64,000 nt of DNA from JAGVSR01 sp033765145 (GTDB taxonomy: Bacteria; Pseudomonadota; Alphaproteobacteria; Rhizobiales; Hyphomicrobiaceae), in contig JANRIH010000038.1 in NCBI GenBank assembly GCA_033765145.1, forward strand, positions 124,001 to 188,000, written 5' to 3'. The position numbers and the translations under genes are program-made. How positions within the stretch are numbered: position 1 is the stretch's first letter; each line of letters starts with the position of its first letter. Of this stretch, positions 27,358 to 36,308 are shown one piece after another. The notes beneath the pieces are model-generated. The model saw only the letters and a program-made list of their open reading frames with translations, ran no database searches and was not told the DNA's origin.

Positions 27358-29970
27358 ATGTCAATTGCGACGAGGGAAAGCGGAACCGGAAGTTCGCGGT
27401 CGGCGGGTCATACGGACGTCCCGTCCACGGATGGTGCGGCGCCTCGCGACGTCAAGAAGCTCGTCCTCGTCCTCGGTCTCGGTGCTCTGAGTTGGGTCGC
27501 GACGTACGTCGGCATGTTGGAGCTGATCGAAGCCAACATGGGCGACCTGCCGATCATCCATAAGCTGATCGTCGGGTTTTCGGTCGCCATGCTGATGGTC
27601 ATGATCATCTGGCTGCTCGACCAGATGTTCGCGCCGATCCCCGCGTTCACGAAGGTAGTCTACGCCGCAGGCTACATATTCCTGACGATCATCTCGGTCG
27701 GGTTCGGATTCGGCTTCTATTGGAAGGTCCTGGAAAGCCGGGCGGAAAGCTCCCGCTCGGCCGAAGCGGCCGTGTCTCAGGTCCAGACGGCCCTTTATGG
27801 CGCCGCCGCGCGGCTCGACCAGCTTCAGGCGACGCTCGTGAAGCTGGCCGATGTCTCCGCCGCTAAGGCGGAGCAAGAGCGCACGCAAGGAACCTCTTGC
27901 CCCAACAGCCGTCCGGGCGACGGTCCGCGCCGCAAAATGCGCGACGAGGACGCCGCGCGGTTCCAATTTGCATCCGATTTTGTCAAAGGGCGTGCTTCGG
28001 CCGTCAAATCCGAGCTTTCAGCGCTCGATGGCGATCTCGCGAAGATCGCAAGCCGTGATCCCGCGACGTTCGATGCGGCGACTGGCACGCGAACGGAATT
28101 CATGAAGGGCCTGTCGCGGAAGCTCGACATGACCGTTACCGGTTTCAACGCCTTCCGCACCGACCCTCAGCTCCGCCAGCTCCGGACAGATCTCGCCGAC
28201 CGCGCCGAGCGCTCGACGTTCGGCGATCCCAAGAGCGGCGGCTTCATTTGCCCCGATAGCCAGCTCCAGGGCGCGCTCCGCGGGTCCGTCCGCGCGATCG
28301 ACGAATTGCCCGTCCTCGAAAAGCCCGTGATCGCGAGCGTCGAAGGCGCAGACGCGACCGTCGAAGCGTTCCGCCGTCTGACCGCAACTTTCGCCGGTCT
28401 CCTGACCCTTAAGATGCCCCCGACGATCGAGGAGATCCGCGACTTGCAGCAGAAGGCGGTCCAGTCGCTCGAAAGCCGGTCTGATGCCAAGCCGCTGGAC
28501 ACCATGGCGGTTGGCTTGTCCTCGCGCGACTACGTCCCGCTGGCTGTCGCCTTGTTCGTCGATCTTTGCCTGCTGCTCGTGTCGATGGGCCGCCCGGTCG
28601 ATCGTCTCGGCGGCCTCATGCCCAAGATGCGCGCAGCCGAGGCGAGCCCCGTCAGCCAGATTCTGTCGCGCTTCAACGACATCCACCGTGACCCCGAAGT
28701 TCGCCAGACTTTCGAGGTCTTCCGCCATGTCGTCTTCGATCAGGGCGGCGTCTACTACGTCGCCGTGCCGCTCGATGCGCCGTATCGCTGGAACCCACGC
28801 AATCCAAATCAGAAGTATGGCTACGCCTCGTCCGATGCCGAGGCGCTTCAGGACGAAGCGCACCTCCTTGCCAATCTGTTCACGAGCTTCGAGAAAGAAC
28901 GCATCTTCGCGCGGGTCTATTCACCCTTGCTGACGACGCGCGCCATCCAGAAGAAGCTCGCGCGTCAGGGGAGCAAATTCGCCGGCTGCGAAGCGTATCG
29001 TGTCTATCGGTTCCGCGATGGCGCATGGCCCGAGATTATCCTCGGCGCCGTCATGGGGGCCGCGAAGCGCGCCGAAGCAGCCCGCGATGCGACAGCCACG
29101 AGCACCCGATTTGTCGACCCCCTTCTTGAGAAACCGGACGAACTAGCGACGAGGAAGCCGAGCCCTGCCTCGCCAAGCCGCGCCTCTTCGAGCACTGGCC
29201 CTGGTGCTAACACGTCCCCACACGCGGCGGCACGCCCTGCCAACGAACACGCCCGACGCCGCGCGGCATCCACGGCCCCGCTCACCGAGCCGCGTTCCGT
29301 CGATCCCGATCTCGTAGCGAAGCACGGGCCTTACGCGCGGTTCGCCAGCGCCGATCTCGGACCCGGCGAGGAGACGTTCGTCGATGTCGGCCGGCCAGCC
29401 AACTCCAACACCGCGGGGGCGATGTCGGAGAAGGGGGGCGAGCGGGTCATCGCACTTCCACGCCGGTTACCCGCGGCGCCGCGCCCCGGTGCCGACGGGC
29501 CGCGAGACGCAGATGCGCAGCCGGCCCGCGTGTCGGGCGAACGCATTGCGGACATTGTCCGACCCATATCGGCCGAAGGGACCGGCGGAGCACCACTGCG
29601 GCAGAGCTCCAATTCCGAAGTCGACATCGTGCTATCGCGTGAGACGGCGACGTTCACCGTTCCGCTCTCGGATATTCCGCTGCCGAATGTGATGCGGGGC
29701 ACGATCCCGGTCTCGCACGCCACGCTGCCGAAGAGACTTCTGGCAGCCCCCGTGACGCGCGGCGACCTCAGTGGAATGGAGCCTGCCATCGGAGTCGCTC
29801 TTCCCGAGCCGTTCGTGCGCATCGCGCGCGTTTTGGGTGGGGGAGCAGATATCGAGATCGACGCCGCCGAATTGCCGTCACAAGGCGTATTCGAGGCAGA
29901 GAACGACGACGCCGGTCGCCTTGCAGCGCGGCTCCGCCCCGCTCGAAACGCATCTGAATTTGGGGAATGA
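27358..29970 (+). CDS. Large four-TM membrane protein with periplasmic coiled coil, unknown function
   Basis: An 870-residue protein from the ATG at 27358; the frame stays open upstream but is Arg/Gly-rich and unconvincing. Three membrane helices lie at about residues 33-55, 65-88 and 95-118. A long periplasmic region of about 300 residues is rich in heptad-like Ala/Leu/Glu (coiled coil) and has Cys at about 203 and 324. A fourth helix is at about 443-462. The cytosolic part contains a folded region (about 475-610, FNDIHRDPEVRQTF...) and then about 250 residues of Pro/Ala/Ser-rich linker with a short conserved-looking end. Topology resembles DUF4407-type proteins, but I cannot claim membership. 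It may form an operon with the next gene. Confidence 0.7.
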   Translation: MSIATRESGTGSSRSAGHTDVPSTDGAAPRDVKKLVLVLGLGALSWVATYVGMLELIEANMGDLPIIHKLIVGFSVAMLMVMIIWLLDQMFAPIPAFTKVVYAAGYIFLTIISVGFGFGFYWKVLESRAESSRSAEAAVSQVQTALYGAAARLDQLQATLVKLADVSAAKAEQERTQGTSCPNSRPGDGPRRKMRDEDAARFQFASDFVKGRASAVKSELSALDGDLAKIASRDPATFDAATGTRTEFMKGLSRKLDMTVTGFNAFRTDPQLRQLRTDLADRAERSTFGDPKSGGFICPDSQLQGALRGSVRAIDELPVLEKPVIASVEGADATVEAFRRLTATFAGLLTLKMPPTIEEIRDLQQKAVQSLESRSDAKPLDTMAVGLSSRDYVPLAVALFVDLCLLLVSMGRPVDRLGGLMPKMRAAEASPVSQILSRFNDIHRDPEVRQTFEVFRHVVFDQGGVYYVAVPLDAPYRWNPRNPNQKYGYASSDAEALQDEAHLLANLFTSFEKERIFARVYSPLLTTRAIQKKLARQGSKFAGCEAYRVYRFRDGAWPEIILGAVMGAAKRAEAARDATATSTRFVDPLLEKPDELATRKPSPASPSRASSSTGPGANTSPHAAARPANEHARRRAASTAPLTEPRSVDPDLVAKHGPYARFASADLGPGEETFVDVGRPANSNTAGAMSEKGGERVIALPRRLPAAPRPGADGPRDADAQPARVSGERIADIVRPISAEGTGGAPLRQSSNSEVDIVLSRETATFTVPLSDIPLPNVMRGTIPVSHATLPKRLLAAPVTRGDLSGMEPAIGVALPEPFVRIARVLGGGADIEIDAAELPSQGVFEAENDDAGRLAARLRPARNASEFGE

Positions 29971-30107
29971 CCGATGGACGCCGATGTTTCGCCCTCAGAC
30001 GGGCCTCAACCGTTGCTTAAGAGGTTTGGGCCTTTAATCGGAACGCCTCAGGGCCCGGGCCGCGGACAAGTTCACGTTGGCGGTCCAGGAAATAAGGAAC
30101 GAGAACC

Positions 30108-30701
30108 ATGCGCCCCTTGAACTCTCCTCGAATGCACGTTGTACGTAAGGAGGAGAAGGAGGCGCGACTGGCGGAATTTCTCGGCGATTCGTTCAAGGCG
30201 CTCGACGCCGACACATCCAGTCATCCCGTCGTATCGATCGTCGCGCGCGGCTACGACAGCCCGGTCGTCGCGGCCCTGGCCTCACAATCCGCCCTTCTGT
30301 CGCATGCCGGCATTCTGGTGCGCCTGCTTGTCGTCAACGAGGAGGCCTCCGTACCCACGGCCTTTGCCGACATCTCCCGCACCTTGAAAGTTCGGGTCGG
30401 CTCGGACCACCGCATTCACGACGCCCATGAGCAACTCGTGTTCGGCGACCGCGTGGTCTGGATCGGTGACTGCATGCGCCGCGACCCGGCGAAGCGCGAC
30501 GCCTACGAATGCTACAGCCGCGACTGCGCCGAGACGGCCATCTTCGCACTCCGGTCTTTCGAGCGTCTCTGGAAACTCGGCCGCCCTGCCAAGGCCCATG
30601 CCTTCGACAGCCTCAAAGCCCGCAACGTCGAGATCATTGAGGTCGCGCTCGCGGCCATCTCCGAGACCGAACCGGCCGCCACCGCCAGCACCCGGCATTG
30701 A
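30108..30701 (+). CDS. Hypothetical cytosolic protein, possible degenerate PLD-like fold
   Basis: A 197-residue protein with an ATG at 30108 after AAGGAACGAGAACC. No signal peptide or membrane helix. Residues 105-125 read DAHEQLVFGDRVVWIGDCM, which has the spacing of a phospholipase-D HxK-x4-D-x6-G motif with the Lys changed to Gln. If the resemblance is real, this is a catalytically dead half-site. It lies 137 bp after the large membrane protein and is probably co-transcribed. Function unknown. Confidence 0.65.
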   Translation: MRPLNSPRMHVVRKEEKEARLAEFLGDSFKALDADTSSHPVVSIVARGYDSPVVAALASQSALLSHAGILVRLLVVNEEASVPTAFADISRTLKVRVGSDHRIHDAHEQLVFGDRVVWIGDCMRRDPAKRDAYECYSRDCAETAIFALRSFERLWKLGRPAKAHAFDSLKARNVEIIEVALAAISETEPAATASTRH

Positions 30702-30909
30702 TCGACCAGCGCTATCGGCGATCCTGACATCGCAACCAGCGATATTTTCCGGCAATTAACCGCAAATTGCTTGTTGCCGTCACCTTGCGGACGTAGCGCC
30801 CTGATGGGCTTTCCCTTCGTCTCGGGAAAACAGATTGTTCCCGAGCCACTGAAGCGGCCCGGCATGCCTGTTCGACTGCCCGGACCGCCCCAACGAAGGA
30901 CGGTTCGCC

Positions 30910-33900
30910 ATGCGGCTCCTTTCCGCTCTCCTGTTCCTCCTCACAGCCTGCCTCGTTTCGCCCTTCCTGGCCGAGTCGTCACGGGCTGAAACGGAGCCGA
31001 AGTTCCGGCACGACGGCCTCGTCGACGACGCCAAGCGCTACGAGACCTACATCATGGAGACCTGGAAGCGGGGTCCGAAGCCCGCCGCGGAACTCCGCAG
31101 GGTCGCCGAGAAAGCGATGACGACAGACCCGCGCGCAGCATCCCGCGACTACGCGACGGCAGTGGCGACCGAACCGAAGAACGCCGATAGCTGGCTCGGC
31201 CTCGCCCGCGCGCTCCTCGCGATCAAACCCGACGAGAACCAGGGTTCCGAGCGCTACGACCTGCCCGTCAATGCCTCGGGTGCGGCGTTCCGCGCCTACG
31301 AGCTTTCGCCCGACCGGCCCGCGCGGGCCCGCGCACTCGCCGTCCTCGGTGAAGCGATGGAGCGCCGCGCCTACTGGCGACCTGCGATCGAGGCCCTGCG
31401 CACGAGCCTCGCGCTCGCCGATGCGCCCGACGTCCGCCAGCGGTTCGAGAAGCTGCGCACCGAGCATGGCTTCCGCATGACCGACTACAAGACCGACACG
31501 GAAGGCGCATCTCCGCGCGTCTGCGCCGTCTTCTCGGAAAATCTATCGCGCGGCCAGATCGAGTTTTCGAAGTTCGTGACCGTCGACGGCAAGGACCCCC
31601 AGTCGGTCGTCGCCGAGGGCGCGCAGCTGTGCGTCGAGAATCTCGCGTTCGGCCAGCGCTATGAAATCCAGATCCGCGAGGGACTTCCCTCCGACATCGG
31701 CGAGACGCTCGAAAAGAAGGCCGTTGTCGCGGTCTACGTCCCCGATCGTAAGGCGAGCGTGCGCTTCAGCGGCAAGGCCTACGTTCTGCCGAGCCGCGGC
31801 CAGCAGGGCATTCCCGTTGTTTCCGTCAATACCACGCGGCTCGCGATCGAGGTCTATCGCGTCGGTGATCGCAGCATCTCGGCCGTCATCGGCAATGGTG
31901 AAATGGAGCGCCAGCTCTACAGCTACGATGTCGAAACATTGCGAGACCGCACCGGCGTCAAGGTCTACGAAGGCGAGATGGATGTGGCCTCCGATCTCAA
32001 CGCAGAAGTGACGACCGCATTCCCCGTGACCGAGACGCTCGGAACGCTCGAGCCCGGCGTTTATGCGATGGTCGCTGAGCCCGCCGACAAAGGCGACGGC
32101 GACAACTACGGGCAGGTCGCGACGCAATGGTTCGTCGTCTCCGACCTCGGCCTGACGGCGTTCACCGGCAAGGATGGCGTGCACGCCTTCGTGCGCTCGC
32201 TCGCCGATACATCGGCCGTCGAAGGCGCGTCCGTGAAGCTCGTCGCGCGCAACAACGAGGTTCTGGCAACACTTAAGACCGATGCCAAGGGCTATGTGCG
32301 CTTCGACAGCGGTCTTGCGAAAGGTGAGGGCGGTCTCCAGCCGGCGATCCTCGTCGCGGAGAAGGACGCGACCGAATACGCCTTCCTCGATCTCACCCAG
32401 AACGCCTTCGATCTCTCGGATCGCGGCGTCAAGGGACGCGAGGCACCGGGCCCCATCGACGCCTATGTCTACACCGAGCGCGGCGTCTATCGTCCGGGTG
32501 AGGAAGTGAACGTCACAGCGCTCGTCCGCGATGCCGCGGGCGTGGCCATGAACGTGCCGTCGACACTCATCGTCACACGCCCCGACGGCGTCGAGCACGC
32601 CCGCTATCCTCTCGCCGACGAAGGCCTCGGTGGTCGCTCGCTCCGTATGCTCCTGTCGGGCGGCGCCATGACCGGCACGTGGAGGGCCTCGCTCCACGCG
32701 GATCCTAAAGCGCCCGCACTCTCGCAGGTCTCGTTCCTCGTCGAGGACTACGTGCCCGAACGGCTCGATCTTGCGCTGGACGCGGGCAGCGCCAAGCTGG
32801 CCCCCGGGCAGTCGGCCGAGATCGCTGTCCAGGGTCGGTATCTCTATGGTCCGCCAGCGGCCGGCCTCACCATCGAAGGCGAAGTAATTGTCAAGGCTGC
32901 GGCCACCGAGCCGGCGGAACTCAAAGGCTTTCAGTTCGGAGATGCCGAACAGACCATCACGACCGTGCGCCAACCCCTGGAAGGCCTGCCGGTCACTGAC
33001 AATGACGGCAAGGCGAAGATCGCCATAGCATTGCCGGCGATCGAGGCGACCGCGCGTCCGCTGGAAGCCCAGGTGATCGTGCGCCTTCGTGAAGTGAGCG
33101 GCCGCACCATCGAGCGCTCGGTCTCCGTTCCCGTCGATCTCGGACAGGCACGCATCGGCGTGAAGCCGCTTTTTGGGCCCACGGGTCCTGGAGAAAACGC
33201 AAAGGCCGGTTTCGAGGTCGTGAGCCTCGGCGCGGATGGAAAGCAGGTCGCCGAGACAGGACTCGTCTGGGAACTCGTCCGCCTCGACACGTCCTGGCAG
33301 TGGTACAGCCGCGACGGCTATTGGACCTATGAAGCCCAGACGCTGAAACGGCGCATTGCGAACGGCACAGTCGATGCTCTGGCTGACAAGCCGGTCTCGA
33401 TCGCCGCCGATGTCGATTACGGACGCTACAAGCTCGAAGTTCGCTCGGTGGCGGCCAATGGCCCGCAGACGAATGTGCTCTTCAGCGCGGGCTGGTACAC
33501 CTCCGCCGACGCGGCCGAGAGCCCCGAAATGCTCGACGTCGCACTCGATAAGGAAAGCTACAAGGCCGGCGATGTCGCAAAGCTCCGCATCGCGACCCGG
33601 ACAGGTGGCCGCGCGCTGATCGCCATACTCGGAAATGGCCTCGTTTCGACCGAAGAGGTGGAAGTCGCGAAAGGCGGCGGCGAAGTTTCGATCCCGGTCG
33701 GCGCAGACTGGGGACCGGGTGCTTACGCAACGGCCCTGCTCTATCGCCCGATGAACGAAGCTGAGAAGCGCATGCCGAGCCGCGCCATCGGAGTGAAGTG
33801 GATCGGCGTCGATCAGTCCGCGCGCACGCTTTCGGTCGACATCGGCGCGCCCGACAAGATCAAGGCGCGCGACGGGCTCGCGGTGCCGGTCAAGATCGGT

Positions 33901-36297
33901 GGCCTGACGCCGGGCGAAGAAGCTTATCTGACGGTTGCCGCTGTCGATGTCGGCATTCTGAACCTCACCCGCTTCGAAGCGCCCGCACCGACCAAGCACT
34001 TCTATCAGCAGAGAAAGCTCGCGCTCGACATCCGCGACTACTACGGCCGTCTCATCGACGGCATGCGCGCCGAGAAGGGCAAGATGCGCTCGGGCGGCGA
34101 CGGCATGGACGAGGAAGGCATGAAGGGTAGCCCGCCGGTCGAGGAGACGGTGGCGGAGTTCTCGGGTCTCGTGAAGGTCGGTGCCGACGGTTCGGCGAAG
34201 GTCGAATTCGCGCTCCCCGATTTCAACGGGACCGTGCGCGTGATGGCCGTCGCGTGGTCGAAAGACAAGCTCGGGCAGGCGACGAAGGACATCCTCGTCC
34301 GCGATGCGGTGGCGCTGACAGTGTCGGCCCCGCGCTTCCTGACGCTCGGAGACGAGGTGACGATCGACTTCTCCGTCCACAACGTCGATGGTGCGGCAGG
34401 CGAGTACCGCGTGGCGCTTTCGAAGCTCCCCGTCGACGCTTCGGCGGGCGGGGCCCAGTCCGTCATGGATCGTCCGGTGCCACTTAAGGCGGGCGAACGT
34501 GTGAGCGAACGCATCGCGCTCCGGCCAAAGGATGTCGGCAGCGAAGTGTACGATGTCGCCGTAACCGGTCCCGACGGGATCGATGTCCGCCGCCGCTTGA
34601 CATTCGACGTCGAACCGCCGGCCGGCGACATCAAGCGCACAACGGTCAGCGCCTTGAAGGGCGGCGGCGGCACGCTGACGCTCGGCAAGGACCTGATCTC
34701 GGGCCTCATCAAGAGCCGCACGCGCGTCAATGTCAGCGTCGGCCCGGCCGCGCGCCTCGATGTTCCAGGCCTCCTGACAGCGCTCGATCGCTACCCTTAC
34801 GGTTGCGCCGAGCAGACCGTCTCGCGTGCCATGCCGCTCGTTTACGTCAACGCGGTCGCCGAGCAGATCGGCATCGCGCCGGACAAGGAGATCAGGGCTC
34901 GCGTCGAGGGCGCCATCACGCGCCTCTACGAGATGCAGGATCAGACCGGTGCGTTCGGCATCTGGGGACCGGCTGACACCGATCTCTGGCTGACGTCATA
35001 CGTCGCGGACTTCCTGACCCGCGCGAAGGAAGCCGGCTATCCGGTCCGGCCGTTGAACCTCAGCCAGGCCCTCGACCGCCTGCAGAACTTCGTCGCGAAT
35101 GCGCAGGATAGCGAGAAGTCCGGTGAAAGCCGGGCCTATGCGCTCTATGTGCTCTCCCGCAACGGCCGCGCACCGATGGGTGAACTGCGCTATTTCGCTG
35201 ACGAGAAGCTCGATCAGTTCGCGACACCGCTCGCCAAGGCGCAACTGGGTGCCGCACTGTCGATGACGGGCGACAAGAACCGTGCAGAGCGCGTATTCCG
35301 CGCGGCCATCGGTGCCATGGAGGAGGTGCCAGCGACGCTGCTCGCGCGCGATGACTACGGCTCGAACCTGCGTGATGGCGCGGCCCTCGTGACGCTCGTG
35401 AAGGAGACGGGTCTTTTCCCCGAGGAGGCGCCGAGGCTCGTCAATGTCGTCGCCAAGGCCTACGAGAGCCGCCAGTACACTTCCACGCAGGAGCAAGCCT
35501 GGATGCTGCTCGCCGCCCACGCGCTGGGCGACGATCTCAAGGGGGCCAAGCTCGCGATCGACGGCGCGTCGGTCGAAGGATCCATCGTACGCGGCCTTTC
35601 GGCCCAAGAGGTCGAGAAGGGCGTGGTCATCTCCAATACGTCGGACGCCGCTGTGGACGCGGTTGTCACCGTCATCGGCGCATCGCTCTCGCCCGAGCCT
35701 GGCATTTCGAAGGGCTTCCGCATCACGCGCAGCTACTTCACGCTCGACGGCACCCCGGTTGAAGTCCCGAGCGCAGCCGGAGGACGTGGTGAGATGCAAC
35801 AGAACACGCGCCTCGTGGCAGTCGTGAAAGTCGAGAGCGACGAGGCGCACGGTCAGGTTCTGCTCGTCGATCGCTTGCCTTCGGGCCTCGAGATCGACAA
35901 TCCGCGCCTCGTCGAGGGTGGCGACATCTCGAGCCTCGAATGGCTGAAATCGGTCGTGAAGCCGACGCACACCGAATTCCGCGACGATCGCTTCGTGGCG
36001 GCCTTCGATCTCGCGACCGCAACCAGCGCGTCGAACGCCGTATCGACGGAATCCACGGCGTCCGAGGGAGAAGGCGAGGGCGAGGCCGAAGCCGAAGCGG
36101 CGACACCCGACGCTGGCACGCCGGAAACTGCCCCGGTTGAGAAGCCGGCCGCGGCCAGTGCCGCCGTCGCCTACGTGGTTCGCGCCGTCTCGCAAGGGAG
36201 CTTCGTGCATCCGGCCGCGACGGTCGAAGACATGTACCGTCCCGAGCGTTACGCACGGACAGCTGCCGGAACCCTGACCGTCCGCGGTCGCGAGTAA
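30910..36297 (+). CDS. Bacterial alpha-2-macroglobulin (YfhM-type)
   Basis: A 1795-residue secreted protease inhibitor. Such proteins trap attacking proteases in the periplasm through a reactive thioester. The signal sequence (residues 1-30) contains LTAC, which fits a lipobox (lipoprotein), but an SRA-E signal-peptidase-I site follows, so anchoring is ambiguous. Several macroglobulin beta-domains (from about 230) include the VYTERGVYRPGEEV motif. A bait/flexible region is seen near KMRSGGDGMDEEGMKG (1057-1072). The thioester motif YGCAEQ is present near residue 1297. A Glu/Ala-rich insert near 1715-1750 precedes the end. The next gene, pbpC, starts 11 bp later, which is the standard pairing. 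Confidence 0.95.
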   Translation: MRLLSALLFLLTACLVSPFLAESSRAETEPKFRHDGLVDDAKRYETYIMETWKRGPKPAAELRRVAEKAMTTDPRAASRDYATAVATEPKNADSWLGLARALLAIKPDENQGSERYDLPVNASGAAFRAYELSPDRPARARALAVLGEAMERRAYWRPAIEALRTSLALADAPDVRQRFEKLRTEHGFRMTDYKTDTEGASPRVCAVFSENLSRGQIEFSKFVTVDGKDPQSVVAEGAQLCVENLAFGQRYEIQIREGLPSDIGETLEKKAVVAVYVPDRKASVRFSGKAYVLPSRGQQGIPVVSVNTTRLAIEVYRVGDRSISAVIGNGEMERQLYSYDVETLRDRTGVKVYEGEMDVASDLNAEVTTAFPVTETLGTLEPGVYAMVAEPADKGDGDNYGQVATQWFVVSDLGLTAFTGKDGVHAFVRSLADTSAVEGASVKLVARNNEVLATLKTDAKGYVRFDSGLAKGEGGLQPAILVAEKDATEYAFLDLTQNAFDLSDRGVKGREAPGPIDAYVYTERGVYRPGEEVNVTALVRDAAGVAMNVPSTLIVTRPDGVEHARYPLADEGLGGRSLRMLLSGGAMTGTWRASLHADPKAPALSQVSFLVEDYVPERLDLALDAGSAKLAPGQSAEIAVQGRYLYGPPAAGLTIEGEVIVKAAATEPAELKGFQFGDAEQTITTVRQPLEGLPVTDNDGKAKIAIALPAIEATARPLEAQVIVRLREVSGRTIERSVSVPVDLGQARIGVKPLFGPTGPGENAKAGFEVVSLGADGKQVAETGLVWELVRLDTSWQWYSRDGYWTYEAQTLKRRIANGTVDALADKPVSIAADVDYGRYKLEVRSVAANGPQTNVLFSAGWYTSADAAESPEMLDVALDKESYKAGDVAKLRIATRTGGRALIAILGNGLVSTEEVEVAKGGGEVSIPVGADWGPGAYATALLYRPMNEAEKRMPSRAIGVKWIGVDQSARTLSVDIGAPDKIKARDGLAVPVKIGGLTPGEEAYLTVAAVDVGILNLTRFEAPAPTKHFYQQRKLALDIRDYYGRLIDGMRAEKGKMRSGGDGMDEEGMKGSPPVEETVAEFSGLVKVGADGSAKVEFALPDFNGTVRVMAVAWSKDKLGQATKDILVRDAVALTVSAPRFLTLGDEVTIDFSVHNVDGAAGEYRVALSKLPVDASAGGAQSVMDRPVPLKAGERVSERIALRPKDVGSEVYDVAVTGPDGIDVRRRLTFDVEPPAGDIKRTTVSALKGGGGTLTLGKDLISGLIKSRTRVNVSVGPAARLDVPGLLTALDRYPYGCAEQTVSRAMPLVYVNAVAEQIGIAPDKEIRARVEGAITRLYEMQDQTGAFGIWGPADTDLWLTSYVADFLTRAKEAGYPVRPLNLSQALDRLQNFVANAQDSEKSGESRAYALYVLSRNGRAPMGELRYFADEKLDQFATPLAKAQLGAALSMTGDKNRAERVFRAAIGAMEEVPATLLARDDYGSNLRDGAALVTLVKETGLFPEEAPRLVNVVAKAYESRQYTSTQEQAWMLLAAHALGDDLKGAKLAIDGASVEGSIVRGLSAQEVEKGVVISNTSDAAVDAVVTVIGASLSPEPGISKGFRITRSYFTLDGTPVEVPSAAGGRGEMQQNTRLVAVVKVESDEAHGQVLLVDRLPSGLEIDNPRLVEGGDISSLEWLKSVVKPTHTEFRDDRFVAAFDLATATSASNAVSTESTASEGEGEGEAEAEAATPDAGTPETAPVEKPAAASAAVAYVVRAVSQGSFVHPAATVEDMYRPERYARTAAGTLTVRGRE

Positions 36298-36308
36298 GGG
36301 CCGGTCGC

